Assembly (NCBI RefSeq): GCF_900129825.1
Contig: NZ_FQWZ01000005.1
Coordinates: forward strand, 304,897 to 368,896
Direction: 5' to 3'
From: Hydrocarboniphaga daqingensis
GTDB taxonomy: Bacteria > Pseudomonadota > Gammaproteobacteria > Nevskiales > Nevskiaceae
DNA length: 64,000 nt
Under the pieces are notes generated by a model. The model did no database searches and was not told where the DNA came from. It worked only from the letters and a program-made list of their open reading frames with translations. Position numbers and translations under genes: made by a program. This document shows, one piece after another, positions 43,324-51,731 of the stretch. The number at the start of each line of letters is the position of its first letter. The stretch's first letter is position 1.

Positions 43324-44943
43324 TCAGATAGTTAAGCTTTTGTTCAGCAGCGAGCGAGTGGAGCTGTCGAGCACCACGCCTTGGCCGGCCATCGCTTTGA
43401 GCACCGTCTGCGCCAGCACCTTGCCCAGTTCCACGCCCCATTGGTCGAAGGCGTTGACATCCCAAAGTACCGACAGCACGAAGGTCCGGTGCTCGTACAG
43501 TGCCATTAGCGCACCAAGATGAAACGGGTCGAGTCTCGGCAGCAGCAGCGTATTGCTGGGCCGGTTGCCGGGGAATACCCGATGCGGAAGGGCAGCGTCG
43601 AGGGCCGCGCCGGACAAGGTCGACGACAGTTCGGCGCGGACCTCGTCGGCCGACTTGCCGCGCATCAAGGCCGCGCTCTGCGCCAGGCAATTGGCCACCA
43701 ACATGTTTTGCTGCTCAGGCCAGGGATGATCCGCCTTCAGCGGCAGGATGAAGTCAACCGGATGTACATCGCTGCCCTGATGCAGCATCTGGAAGAACGC
43801 GTGCTGACCGTTGGTGCCGACATCACCCCACAGTGCCGGCGTCGACGCCACGCCGATCGGCCGGCCATCACGGTGCACGCACTTGCCGTTGGATTCCATC
43901 TCCAGTTGTTGCAGCCAAGCAACGAAGCGCTCCAACTTCTGCGCGTAGGGCGCGACGACCTGGCTCGGCGCACCGAGAAAATTGCGGTTCCACACGGCCA
44001 GCAGTGCCAGCAGCACTGGCAGATTCGACGCGGCCGGCGCGCTGCGAAAGTGGGCATCCATCGCGTGGGCGCCCGCGAGCCATTGGCCGTGCCGATCGGG
44101 ACCGAGCGCGATCATCAGCGACAAGCCCACGGCCGACCATACCGAGTACCGACCCCCGACCCAGTCCCAGAATTCGAACATGCGCTGGCGATCGATGCCG
44201 AAACGCTGCACTTCGTCCGCATTGGTCGACACCGCGATGAAATGCTGACCGACGGCAGCCTCGCCGAGCGCCGCGACCAACCATTGCCGAGCGGCACGGG
44301 CGTTGGCCATCGTTTCCTGCGTCGTGAACGTCTTCGACGTCACGATGAACAGCGTCCGCGCCGGATCCAGCCCGGCAAGCACAGACTGCAACTGCGCGCC
44401 ATCGACGTTGGCGACATAGTGCGTCCGCGGGCCCTCACAGAAGTCGATCAGCGACTCGTTGACCATCCGCGGGCCAAGATCCGAGCCGCCAATCCCGATG
44501 TTGACGACATCGGTAAACGGCTCGTCCCGATGGCCGCGGTACTCGGCCGAACGCAGACGCCGCGCGAACTCTTTCATGCGGTCGAGCACCGCGTGAACGT
44601 CGGCGTTGACGTCCTGGCCGTCGACGAGCAGCGGCTGGCCCCGAGGCGCACGCAACGCGGTGTGGAGCACCGCACGGCGTTCGGTATGGTTGATCCGTTC
44701 GCCGGCGAACATCGATGCCGTGCGCGCGGCCACCTGTTGCTGGTCGGCCAAGGCCAGCAGCGCATCGAGCACCTCGGCATCGATGCGCTGCTTGGAGTAA
44801 TCGAGGTATAGGCCGCAGGCCTCGACGGCGTAGCGTGTCGCGCGATCCGGGTCGACTGCGAAGCAGTCAACCAGCCTCAGCGAGCCAGCGGATTGGGCCA
44901 GAGTGGTGAGGCGTTGCCAGCAAGGAGTATCGGTCAGCATCAT
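43324..44943 (-). CDS. pgi: Glucose-6-phosphate isomerase
   Basis: 539 aa. Interconverts glucose-6-phosphate and fructose-6-phosphate. Active-site motifs are intact: VTSKTFTTQETMANARAA, GRYSVWSAVGLSLMI, HQGSDVHPVDFILPL with the catalytic His, and the Lys in DQWGVELGKVLAQ near the C-terminus. Two ATGs start the gene (MM); either fits. It is the last gene of the leftward pcnB-folK-panBCD-pgi cluster, which is a xanthomonad order. Confidence 0.97.
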   Translation of the reverse strand: MMLTDTPCWQRLTTLAQSAGSLRLVDCFAVDPDRATRYAVEACGLYLDYSKQRIDAEVLDALLALADQQQVAARTASMFAGERINHTERRAVLHTALRAPRGQPLLVDGQDVNADVHAVLDRMKEFARRLRSAEYRGHRDEPFTDVVNIGIGGSDLGPRMVNESLIDFCEGPRTHYVANVDGAQLQSVLAGLDPARTLFIVTSKTFTTQETMANARAARQWLVAALGEAAVGQHFIAVSTNADEVQRFGIDRQRMFEFWDWVGGRYSVWSAVGLSLMIALGPDRHGQWLAGAHAMDAHFRSAPAASNLPVLLALLAVWNRNFLGAPSQVVAPYAQKLERFVAWLQQLEMESNGKCVHRDGRPIGVASTPALWGDVGTNGQHAFFQMLHQGSDVHPVDFILPLKADHPWPEQQNMLVANCLAQSAALMRGKSADEVRAELSSTLSGAALDAALPHRVFPGNRPSNTLLLPRLDPFHLGALMALYEHRTFVLSVLWDVNAFDQWGVELGKVLAQTVLKAMAGQGVVLDSSTRSLLNKSLTI

Positions 44944-45035
44944 GTGATCGGCTTTGCGAATATCGCGCCAAGCTTATCCGGGATTCGATGAATGCAGCCG
45001 GCCCTGAGGCTCAGTAGCGGCCAGCAGCCGGCAGG

Positions 45036-45692
45036 CTACAGCCAGTGATAATTGAAGCTGATGCTGATGCGCTCGACGTCGACGGGATTGGGCGGCACTT
45101 CGTGCCGCAACCAGCTCTCGAAAAGGATCAATTCGCCCGCCCGGGCCGGGTAGACGATGTGGGCCCGATGCTCGTCCGGCGCATCAGCATCGCGGGGCGG
45201 TGCGGCCATCATCCGCGACAGCCGAGGGTCTTCGAACTTCAGGCCCGGACAACCGCGCGGTGTTTTGACGTAGTAGGTGCCGCTGATAGCCGACTGCGGA
45301 TGCAGGTGGAACGAATGCGCGGTGCCGCGCGGCATGATGTTGAGCCAGCAATCGGTCATCTCGAGCGACCGGCCGCGCAGGTCCCAATGTAGGCTCGTGG
45401 CATAGCGTGCGACGTGGCGATCTAGCTTGCGTCGCAGCGTATCGAACGTCGACGAAAACTGGTGCAGCCGATCCATCGAACCGTAGCTGGTGTAGCCGCC
45501 GTGGTAATGCGTCTGTGACCAACTACGACCAGCGCGGTCGAATTCACGAAGTTGTGCCGACTCGCGCAGCAGCTCGCGATTCAACGCCAAAGCACCGCTG
45601 CCAGTGGCCAGCGGTGCTTGGTAGATCAGCGTCGGGAACCAGCCCTGGACACGGCTGGCGCGCCCAGGCTTGAGTCCCGCCGGGCGACTCAA
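45036..45692 (-). CDS. Putative 2-oxoglutarate/Fe(II) oxygenase (TIGR02466-like)
   Basis: 218 aa. The N-terminus has [12 protein letters not shown], the middle [20 protein letters not shown] and the end [28 protein letters not shown]. This fits the 2OG-Fe(II) oxygenase group with HxHP...RH (family TIGR02466/2OG-FeII_Oxy_5): the final Arg would bind 2-oxoglutarate and the two His ligands bind iron. The substrate is unknown. Its ATG overlaps the panD stop by four bases (ATGA), so it is translationally coupled to pantothenate synthesis. Such a gene is not part of the standard cluster. Confidence 0.78.
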   Translation of the reverse strand: MSRPAGLKPGRASRVQGWFPTLIYQAPLATGSGALALNRELLRESAQLREFDRAGRSWSQTHYHGGYTSYGSMDRLHQFSSTFDTLRRKLDRHVARYATSLHWDLRGRSLEMTDCWLNIMPRGTAHSFHLHPQSAISGTYYVKTPRGCPGLKFEDPRLSRMMAAPPRDADAPDEHRAHIVYPARAGELILFESWLRHEVPPNPVDVERISISFNYHWL

Positions 45693-46069
45693 GCCGCCTG
45701 GACCGGAATCGTGTTCGCCGTGCGGACGACGCGGTTGGTGTCGTCGCAGTAGACCAGGCGCGGCTTGAATGCACGGGCGGCGCCTTCGTCCATCGCGCTG
45801 TAGGCGCAGATGATCACGCGGTCGCCGACACGGGCCTTGTGCGCAGCGGCACCGTTGACCGAGATGATCCCGGAACCGGCTTCTGCACGGATGGCGTAGG
45901 TCGTGAAGCGCTCGCCGTTGTTGATGTTGTAGATCTGGATCTGCTCAAACTCGAGCAGCCCCGCCAAGTCCAGCAGGCGGGAATCGATCGCGCAGGATCC
46001 GTCGTAATCGAGCTCGGCGTGCGTGACACGGGCACGGTGGAGCTTGCACTTGAGCATCGTCAGTTGCAT
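45689..46069 (-). CDS. panD: Aspartate 1-decarboxylase precursor
   Basis: 126 aa. Makes beta-alanine for pantothenate with a pyruvoyl cofactor formed by self-cleavage. The cleavage site is the Gly-Ser of [13 protein letters not shown] at about 24-25; Lys9 ([14 protein letters not shown]) and Tyr58 region ([13 protein letters not shown]) are conserved. The start aligns with the family. It is separated from panC by 223 bases that include a candidate promoter and a direct repeat. Confidence 0.97.
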   Translation of the reverse strand: MQLTMLKCKLHRARVTHAELDYDGSCAIDSRLLDLAGLLEFEQIQIYNINNGERFTTYAIRAEAGSGIISVNGAAAHKARVGDRVIICAYSAMDEGAARAFKPRLVYCDDTNRVVRTANTIPVQAA

Positions 46070-46106
46070 GGCGTGGTCTGTTCCAGCTGGCTTGCGATTC
46101 CGAGGT

Positions 46107-46129
46107 GGCCCACCAAGACATGCACCTGG
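46107..46129 (-). repeat. Direct repeat, copy 1, panD leader
   Basis: A 23-base unit (GGCCCACCAAGACATGCACC then TGG on the plus strand), 38 bases before the panD ATG. It matches the copy at 46156-46178 in 20 of 23 positions. The central AAGACATGCACC is identical in both copies. Confidence 0.65.
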
Positions 46130-46155
46130 AGATCAAGTTTGCGACGGAAGCGGGC

Positions 46156-46178
46156 GGCCCAAAAAGACATGCACCCGG
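46156..46178 (-). repeat. Direct repeat, copy 2, panD leader
   Basis: The second 23-base unit, starting 49 bases after the first. Differences are CC versus AA at positions 7-8 and T versus C at position 21. The two copies lie inside the predicted panD transcript leader. Confidence 0.65.
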
Positions 46179-46233
46179 GCGACGATCACTGCGCAAAACC
46201 GTTCAGGTTGCGCACAGGCCGGAACCGGCCGCG

Positions 46234-46262
46234 AGTGTAACGGCCCCTCCCCTGAGCGGCAA
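46234..46262 (-). promoter_or_regulatory. Candidate sigma-70 promoter of panD
   Basis: On the minus strand TTGCCG (46262-46257), exactly 17 bases, then TACACT (46239-46234). Transcription would start near 46227, giving a leader of about 158 bases that holds the two 23-base repeats. It would allow panD, the oxygenase and perhaps pgi to be expressed apart from panB-panC. Confidence 0.4.
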
Positions 46263-46292
46263 CCGTTTTGTCATAACGACATAAAAGCTTGC

Positions 46293-47141
46293 TCAGGCAG
46301 ACACTTCGAGGTTGTCGATCAGCCGCGTTCGCCCCAGATGCGCTGCCACCAGCAGCACCCAGCTGCGGCTGGACGGCGCCGGCGGGCCAAGGTCGTCCGC
46401 ATTGCGGATGACGAAATACTGCGGCTTGAATCCCTGATGTTCCAACAACTTACGCGCCTCATCTTCGAGCAAGGCGAAGTCGCGCGAGCCCGAGCGCAAA
46501 CGCTGGGCCACGGCGCTGAGCGCGCGATACAAGCCGGGCGCCAGCGAGCGTTCGTCGGGACTCAGATACTGGTTTCGCGACGACATCGCCAGCCCGTCGG
46601 GCTCACGCCGCGTCGGTACCCCGACGATGGTCAGCGGCATATGCAGGTCAGACACCATGCGCCGCACGACCATCAACTGCTGAAAATCCTTGCGGCCAAA
46701 CATCGCGACGTCGGGCTGGACAATATGGAACAGGATGCTGACGACGGTGGCCACGCCTTCGAAGAAGCCAGGCCGAAACTCGCCTTCGAGCAGCTGCGAG
46801 ATACCCGGCACGGCGACCTGCGACAGATTCAGGCGCCCGCGCGGGTACATCTCGTCAACGCTGGGGGCGAATACCAGATCGCAACCGACCGGGTCGAGCC
46901 TCAAGCAATCGTCGCTGAGCGTCCGCGGGTAGCGGTCGAAGTCCTCGTTGGGACCGAACTGCAGCGGATTGACGAAGATACTGGCGACGACGCGGTCGGC
47001 CTTGGCGCGAGCCTCGGTCACCAGGTCCAGATGGCCTGCGTGCAGATTGCCCATCGTCGGCACGAATGCAACGGTCTCGCCGCGAGCGCGCCAAGCGGCA
47101 ACTTCGCGCCGCACCTCGGCGATCGTGTGAACCAAACGCAC
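46293..47141 (-). CDS. panC: Pantothenate synthetase
   Basis: 282 aa from a GTG at 47141. Joins pantoate and beta-alanine with ATP. Nucleotidyltransferase motifs are VAFVPTMGNLHAGHLDLV (HxGH), VASIFVNPLQFGPNEDF, MFGRKDFQQL and the KMSKS-like SSRNQYLSPDERS. It lies 12 bases after panB. Confidence 0.97.
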   Translation of the reverse strand: MRLVHTIAEVRREVAAWRARGETVAFVPTMGNLHAGHLDLVTEARAKADRVVASIFVNPLQFGPNEDFDRYPRTLSDDCLRLDPVGCDLVFAPSVDEMYPRGRLNLSQVAVPGISQLLEGEFRPGFFEGVATVVSILFHIVQPDVAMFGRKDFQQLMVVRRMVSDLHMPLTIVGVPTRREPDGLAMSSRNQYLSPDERSLAPGLYRALSAVAQRLRSGSRDFALLEDEARKLLEHQGFKPQYFVIRNADDLGPPAPSSRSWVLLVAAHLGRTRLIDNLEVSA

Positions 47142-47153
47142 GGGCCGCCGCCG

Positions 47154-47990
47154 TCAGAAACAGTGCACGGGTGCCGGATAGGCGCCCGACTTCACATCCT
47201 GCACGTAGGCGCGAAACGCCGACTCGATGTCGGCGGCGCCGTGCATGAAGTTCTTGACGAAGCGCGGCGTGCGGCCGAGCGTGACCATCGGCGAAATATG
47301 CAGGATGTCGTGCATCACCAGGATCTGGCCGTCGACGTGCGGGCCGGCACCAATGCCGATGACCGGGACCGGGCTGGCTTCGGTGATGCGGCGGCCCAGT
47401 TCCGACGGTATGCATTCGAGCAGCAGCATGTCGGCGCCTGCCTCGGCCAGCACGTGCGCGTCGTGGATCATCGCCTCGGCCGCCGCGTCGTCGCGACCCT
47501 GCACCTTGAACGCCCCCATCTTGTGGACGAACTGGGGCTGCAGCCCAAGGTGAGCACATACCGGCACGCCGCGCACCGCCAGATATTCGACGATGCTGGC
47601 CTGCTCGCGGCCGCCTTCAAGCTTGACCATCTTGGCGCCGCCCTGCTGCATCAGACGCTGCGACGAATCGAGCGCCCGGTCGAGCGTCGCGTACGACAGG
47701 AATGGCAAATCGGCGACGAGGAAAGCGCGCTTCAGATGCGGCGCCACGCAGCGCGAGTGGTAGACAATGTCGTCGACGCTGACCGGCGTGGTGGTGTTGC
47801 CGCCGTGGATCACCATGCCTAGCGAGTCGCCGATCAGCATGAAGTCGACGCCGGCGCGGTCCTGCACCATCGCAAAGCTGGCGTCGTAGCAGGTCAGGCT
47901 GGCGATCTTCTCACCCCGGTCCCGCATTGCACGCAATTCGGCAATGTTCACCGGCTTGGCCGACGGCGTACTGTTTTTGTCGTGCTCCAT
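47154..47990 (-). CDS. panB: 3-methyl-2-oxobutanoate hydroxymethyltransferase
   Basis: 278 aa. First committed step of pantothenate synthesis, adding a one-carbon unit from methylene-THF to ketoisovalerate. It is a TIM barrel with MLIGDSLGMVIHGGNTT, the catalytic Glu in LLECIPSELGRRIT and IGIGAGPHVDGQILVM. It is co-directional with panC, 12 bases apart. Confidence 0.97.
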   Translation of the reverse strand: MEHDKNSTPSAKPVNIAELRAMRDRGEKIASLTCYDASFAMVQDRAGVDFMLIGDSLGMVIHGGNTTTPVSVDDIVYHSRCVAPHLKRAFLVADLPFLSYATLDRALDSSQRLMQQGGAKMVKLEGGREQASIVEYLAVRGVPVCAHLGLQPQFVHKMGAFKVQGRDDAAAEAMIHDAHVLAEAGADMLLLECIPSELGRRITEASPVPVIGIGAGPHVDGQILVMHDILHISPMVTLGRTPRFVKNFMHGAADIESAFRAYVQDVKSGAYPAPVHCF

Positions 47991-48027
47991 GGGGTCGCGC
48001 TGTCGGCCGGTGGTTGAGGCGGCGCGA

Positions 48028-48699
48028 CTATACCAAAGACACCGCCGTCAGCCGCTGCCGCGGTGCGTCGTTCGCCAACGCGTCCAGCAACTGCTGGTAA
48101 TGAGCAGGCTGGCCGACCAGATCGAGGCTTTCGGTGTCGACCTCGATCAGTCTCGGGACACGAGGCGCGATGAACCAGCGACGATAAGCGTCGTCGAGGC
48201 GTGACAGGTAAGCCGGGTCGATCCCGACTTCATAGTCACGACCGCGCCGCTCGATCCGCTCCAACAAGGTCGACAACGGTGCCTGCAGGTGGATGATGCA
48301 ATCGGGCTGCGGCACGTCCAGTGCCAGGCGCTCGAACACCAGGCGATACAAGTCGAAGTCGCTGCGCGACAGCGTCAACTCGGCAAACAGTCGGTCCTTG
48401 TCGAAGATGAAGTCGGCAACCCAGGTCTGGGCGAATAAATCACCCTGATGCAGGTCCTCGACCTGCCCGGCGCGCTGCATCAGAAACGTCAGCTGGGTCG
48501 CCAGCGCGACCCGTGCCGGGTCGCGGTAAAAGCGCGGCAGGAATGGATTGGCTTCCGGCTTTTCCAACAGCAAGCGCGCGTCGAGGCTCTGCGCCAGACG
48601 ATGCGCCAGCGTGGTCTTGCCGACGCCGATCGTACCCTCAATGGCAATGTAGGCGGGCCACTGCGCGGCACCGACGGGTTTGCCGCTCAGAGCGGCCAC
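48028..48699 (-). CDS. Deoxynucleoside kinase
   Basis: 223 aa from a GTG at 48699, overlapping the folK end by 13 bases. Walker A IEGTIGVGKTTLAHRLAQ, LLLEKPEANPFLPRFY, QTWVADFIFDKDRLFAEL (DRx-type motif) and lid RRGRDYEVGIDPAYLSRL match the dNK/dCK/dGK family that phosphorylates deoxyribonucleosides for salvage. Which nucleoside it prefers cannot be read. It sits between folK and panB, so it probably shares their transcript. Confidence 0.85.
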   Translation of the reverse strand: MAALSGKPVGAAQWPAYIAIEGTIGVGKTTLAHRLAQSLDARLLLEKPEANPFLPRFYRDPARVALATQLTFLMQRAGQVEDLHQGDLFAQTWVADFIFDKDRLFAELTLSRSDFDLYRLVFERLALDVPQPDCIIHLQAPLSTLLERIERRGRDYEVGIDPAYLSRLDDAYRRWFIAPRVPRLIEVDTESLDLVGQPAHYQQLLDALANDAPRQRLTAVSLV

Positions 48700-49208
48700 A
48701 TCGACAGATCGTCGCGCGGCAAGCGCGACGCCAAGTCAGCGACGAGACCGACGTCCGGTATCTGCAGCTGCGGGGCGATCTCGGCCAGCGGCACAAGCAC
48801 GAAGTTGCGTCGCGCGATGCCAGGATGCGGCAGGCGCAGGCCGGCGGTGGCCGATGTCACGCCGTCGACATGCAGCAGGTCCAGGTCGATGCGTCGCGGA
48901 CCCCAGTGCTCGCCGCCGCGCACGCGACCCGCCTCGCGCTCGATTTCGAGCAGGCGCGCCAGCATCGCAGCCGGTTCGATCGCGCAGTCGATCATGCAGA
49001 CCGCGTTGCAGTATTCCGGCTGTTCCGGTGGCCCCATCGGCGGAGATCGGTACAAGCTCGACGCGGCGATCAGCCGCACACCGGGGCTCATCGCGATGGC
49101 CGCGAGCGCTCTGCGAATCTGTTGCGGCGGATCGTCGAGATTGCTGCCCAGGCCGATGTAGGCGCGCACGCCCGGAGCAGCCGTCGTGCCGGCGACATCA
49201 GCAGACAT
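48687..49208 (-). CDS. folK: 2-amino-4-hydroxy-6-hydroxymethyldihydropteridine diphosphokinase
   Basis: 173 aa. Transfers pyrophosphate from ATP to hydroxymethyldihydropterin in folate synthesis. Signatures: RAYIGLGSNLDDPPQQIRRA, SSLYRSPPMGPPEQPEYCNAV and the metal motif WGPRRIDLDLLHVDG. Its start is 11 bases after the pcnB stop. The pcnB-folK order is the common one in gammaproteobacteria. Confidence 0.97.
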   Translation of the reverse strand: MSADVAGTTAAPGVRAYIGLGSNLDDPPQQIRRALAAIAMSPGVRLIAASSLYRSPPMGPPEQPEYCNAVCMIDCAIEPAAMLARLLEIEREAGRVRGGEHWGPRRIDLDLLHVDGVTSATAGLRLPHPGIARRNFVLVPLAEIAPQLQIPDVGLVADLASRLPRDDLSMWPL

Positions 49209-49219
49209 CGGTGGGGCGC

Positions 49220-50641
49220 TTATGACGCGTCGGCCGCGCGCGGGGCGTTGCCGTCAGGCCCGGCATCACCGTCATCATCAGTGTCGTCGCCATCGTCGAC
49301 GCCGTCGCCACCGGCCAGCGTGGGCGCAGCTTCACCCGCCACTGCAGGGCCCCGACGGTTGCGTCCGCCACGGCGGCGGCGGCGCTTGCGCGGCGCTTCC
49401 GATGCGGTGGCGAACACATCGTCGGCCGGCAATTCCGGAGCCGGCGGCAGGTCGCCACCTTTTTGTGCTTCGGTCCACCACGTCGCCAACTCAAGCAGCG
49501 CCGCGTTGCCGGAACTTTGCGCGCGCACCAAAAGAAAGTCGTAAGCGGCGCGAAACTTCGGGTGCGTCATCAAGCGCCGTGCTCGTGTCGCGGTGGTCTG
49601 CTCGAAGCGGGGCTGCAGGTCCCAGATATCGCGCATCGGCAGCGAGAAACGCTTCGGGATCGCCACATGCGAAATCGTCCGTGCGATCACTTCTTCGCCA
49701 GCCTGTTGGATCGCGATGAACGGCTCACAGCCCTGCTCGAGCCGCAACTGCGCCGCTCGCGCCTCGACCGCCGGCCACAGCAGCGAGGCGTACAAAAACG
49801 ACGGGCTGACGGCTTGGCCTGCCACCATGCGCTGGGCCGTGTTGCGCAGCGCCGCGTTGACGAACTGCAGGTTGTCGGGCTTGCTCAACAGCGGATCGAG
49901 CACCGGGAACAACTGGCGGAACAGCCCGTAGACGCGCAGGCCGTACAAGTTGTCCTCGGCCTCCTTGGACAGCAACAGCTTCAACACTTCGTCGAACAAG
50001 CGCGCCGCTGGAATCTCGCGCAGCAGCGACGCCAGCCGCGCGATCGGCGCGGCCGTGGCGTCGTCGATACGAAAATGCAGCTTGTTAGCGATGCGGATCG
50101 CCCGGAGCATCCGCACCGGGTCTTCGCGATAGCGCAGTTCCGGGTCGCCGATCAGCCGGATCACGCCGGCACGCATGTCTTCGATACCGGTCGTGAAGTC
50201 GACGATCGAATAGTCGCGAATGTCGTAGTACAGCGCGTTGACGGTGAAGTCGCGGCGGATCGCGTCTTCCGCCAGCGTGCCGTAGACGTTGTCCGACAGG
50301 ATGCGCCCGGTTTCGTCGCGCTTGTGCAGGTCGGTGATCGCACCGCGGAACGTCGTGGTCTCGACGATCTCGTCACCGAAGCGAACGTGACAGATCACGA
50401 AGCGGCGGCCGACCAAGCGGCACGAACGGAACAGCGGCTTGACCTGCTCGGGATGGGCGTTGGTCGCGACGTCGAAGTCTTTAGGCTCCAGCCCGGCGAG
50501 CAAGTCGCGCACGCCACCGCCGACCATGTACGCCTCGTAACCGGCGTCCTTGAGCGTGTACAGCGTCTTGAGCGTGCCGCTCGAAATCATCGAGCGCGAA
50601 ACATTGTGCTCGGCGCGGGGGATACGTCTGGGTGAGATCAA
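49220..50641 (-). CDS. pcnB: Poly(A) polymerase I
   Basis: 473 aa from a TTG at 50641, with GGAAG 7 bases before it. The N-terminal ISPRRIPRAEHNVSRSMIS matches the family only if translation starts at this codon. Nucleotidyltransferase motifs: YMVGGGVRDLLAG and DFDVATNAHPEQV with the catalytic Asp pair, VGRRFVICHV and RRDFTVNALYYD. The C-terminus is basic (RKRRRRRGGRNRR) then acidic (DDGDDTDDDGDAG). It adds poly(A) tails that promote RNA decay. Upstream is the tRNA-Glu promoter on the other strand. Confidence 0.95.
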   Translation of the reverse strand: MISPRRIPRAEHNVSRSMISSGTLKTLYTLKDAGYEAYMVGGGVRDLLAGLEPKDFDVATNAHPEQVKPLFRSCRLVGRRFVICHVRFGDEIVETTTFRGAITDLHKRDETGRILSDNVYGTLAEDAIRRDFTVNALYYDIRDYSIVDFTTGIEDMRAGVIRLIGDPELRYREDPVRMLRAIRIANKLHFRIDDATAAPIARLASLLREIPAARLFDEVLKLLLSKEAEDNLYGLRVYGLFRQLFPVLDPLLSKPDNLQFVNAALRNTAQRMVAGQAVSPSFLYASLLWPAVEARAAQLRLEQGCEPFIAIQQAGEEVIARTISHVAIPKRFSLPMRDIWDLQPRFEQTTATRARRLMTHPKFRAAYDFLLVRAQSSGNAALLELATWWTEAQKGGDLPPAPELPADDVFATASEAPRKRRRRRGGRNRRGPAVAGEAAPTLAGGDGVDDGDDTDDDGDAGPDGNAPRAADAS

Positions 50642-50709
50642 CGAGAAGCTTCCGTCTAGGCTACGCGGGGATGACTTTGTAATCCTGTCGTTTTTTAGCG
50701 CGGACCACG

Positions 50710-50737
50710 TTGTGATGCGGCGGCGCGTCCGTATAAT
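50710..50737 (+). promoter_or_regulatory. Promoter of tRNA-Glu
   Basis: TTGTGA (50710-50715), 16 bases, perfect TATAAT (50732-50737). The tRNA begins 18 bases downstream. The spacer is GC-rich. Confidence 0.7.
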
Positions 50738-50754
50738 ACGCGACTCGCAGCAGA

Positions 50755-50830
50755 GCTCCTATCGTCTAGAGGCCTAGGACGGGGCCCTCTCAAGGCCTAA
50801 ACCCGGGTTCGAATCCCGGTAGGAGCGCCA
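50755..50830 (+). tRNA. tRNA-Glu (anticodon CTC)
   Basis: 76 bases with CCA. Acceptor GCTCCTA pairs with TAGGAGC, anticodon stem GGGCC/GGCCT holds CTCTCAA with anticodon CTC (reads GAG), and the T arm has GGGTTCGAATCCC. The D arm TCGTCTAGAGGCCTAGGAC is the typical tRNA-Glu form. Confidence 0.95.
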
Positions 50831-50889
50831 CTTCACACGCTAGGCTGCGAGCCTTACCCGCCTCCGGCCGACGCACGGCACCATGCCGA

Positions 50890-51720
50890 TCATGGTCGCG
50901 GCGTTACCGACTCAAGCCAGCCCAGCACCTCCTCAAGCCGCTGCTGCCAGCCGGTCTCGGCCAGCATCCAGTGGGCGTGCTGCGAAAACTCGCGGTATTC
51001 GAGCCGCGCCGGGCCATACCAGCGCGCCATCGCGCGGCTGACGCCAACCGGGATGATGTGGTCGCGCCCACCCGACAGCGCCAGCATCGGCGCCTCGATG
51101 CGCTCGCGCTCGACGCGGTTGCTGCCCGCGAGGTTGAGGCGCCCGAAACCCAGCTGGTAGATCGCCCTGCCCGACTCCGGCACCAGCCGGCGGTGGAAGC
51201 GCTCGCGGTCGGCTGCCGGCAGTGCGTGCAGAAACAAGTGGTCGGCCTCGCGCCGCGACGGCGTGAAGGCACCGCGCCACAGCAGCGGCCGCGCAAAATG
51301 CCGCGCCAGCCCGGGCAGCATGATCGGCCGCAGCGGGAACACCGGAGCCGGCGCGGCGCTGTTGATCAGGACGGCGGCGGCAACCGGAACCCGGGCCGCC
51401 AGCTGCTGGGCGATCAGCCCGCCCATTGAATGGCCGATGACGACAGCCGGCGCCGCCAACTGCCGCAGCCTGCGCTCGACCGCGGCCACGTAATCCGCGA
51501 TGCCCAGACCCGCGACCGACTCCCCATCACCATGTCCCGGCAGCGTCACCGCCTCGCAGCGATAACCGGCGCTGCTAAAGCGTTCGACCCAGCCATCCCA
51601 GACCCAGGGCTGGCTCCACATGCCGTGCACGAAAACGACGTGCCGACTGCCGGCGGAGCCCATCGGCTGTTGATACGCGAGGTCGTTGCTTTGATCGGGA
51701 TGCATGTCGGAATTCACCAT
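50890..51720 (-). CDS. Alpha/beta hydrolase
   Basis: 276 aa from the ATG at 51720; a TTG five codons upstream would overlap the recD stop. It has an HGMW oxyanion strand (VVFVHGMWSQPWVWDGW), the nucleophile Ser in VIGHSMGGLIAQQL, an Asp in LSGGRDHIIPVG and the His in SQHAHWMLAETG. No signal peptide is visible. The HGMWSQPWVW opening resembles lysophospholipase/MenH-like hydrolases, but the substrate is unknown. It follows recD by 11 bases on the same strand and may ride on the recCBD transcript. Confidence 0.85.
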   Translation of the reverse strand: MVNSDMHPDQSNDLAYQQPMGSAGSRHVVFVHGMWSQPWVWDGWVERFSSAGYRCEAVTLPGHGDGESVAGLGIADYVAAVERRLRQLAAPAVVIGHSMGGLIAQQLAARVPVAAAVLINSAAPAPVFPLRPIMLPGLARHFARPLLWRGAFTPSRREADHLFLHALPAADRERFHRRLVPESGRAIYQLGFGRLNLAGSNRVERERIEAPMLALSGGRDHIIPVGVSRAMARWYGPARLEYREFSQHAHWMLAETGWQQRLEEVLGWLESVTPRP

Positions 51721-51731
51721 CGGAACGCGAA

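Noticed and set aside
46023..47822. 599-codon plus-strand open frame
   Set aside because: Antisense to panD, panC and panB, with His/Arg-rich composition typical of a shadow frame.
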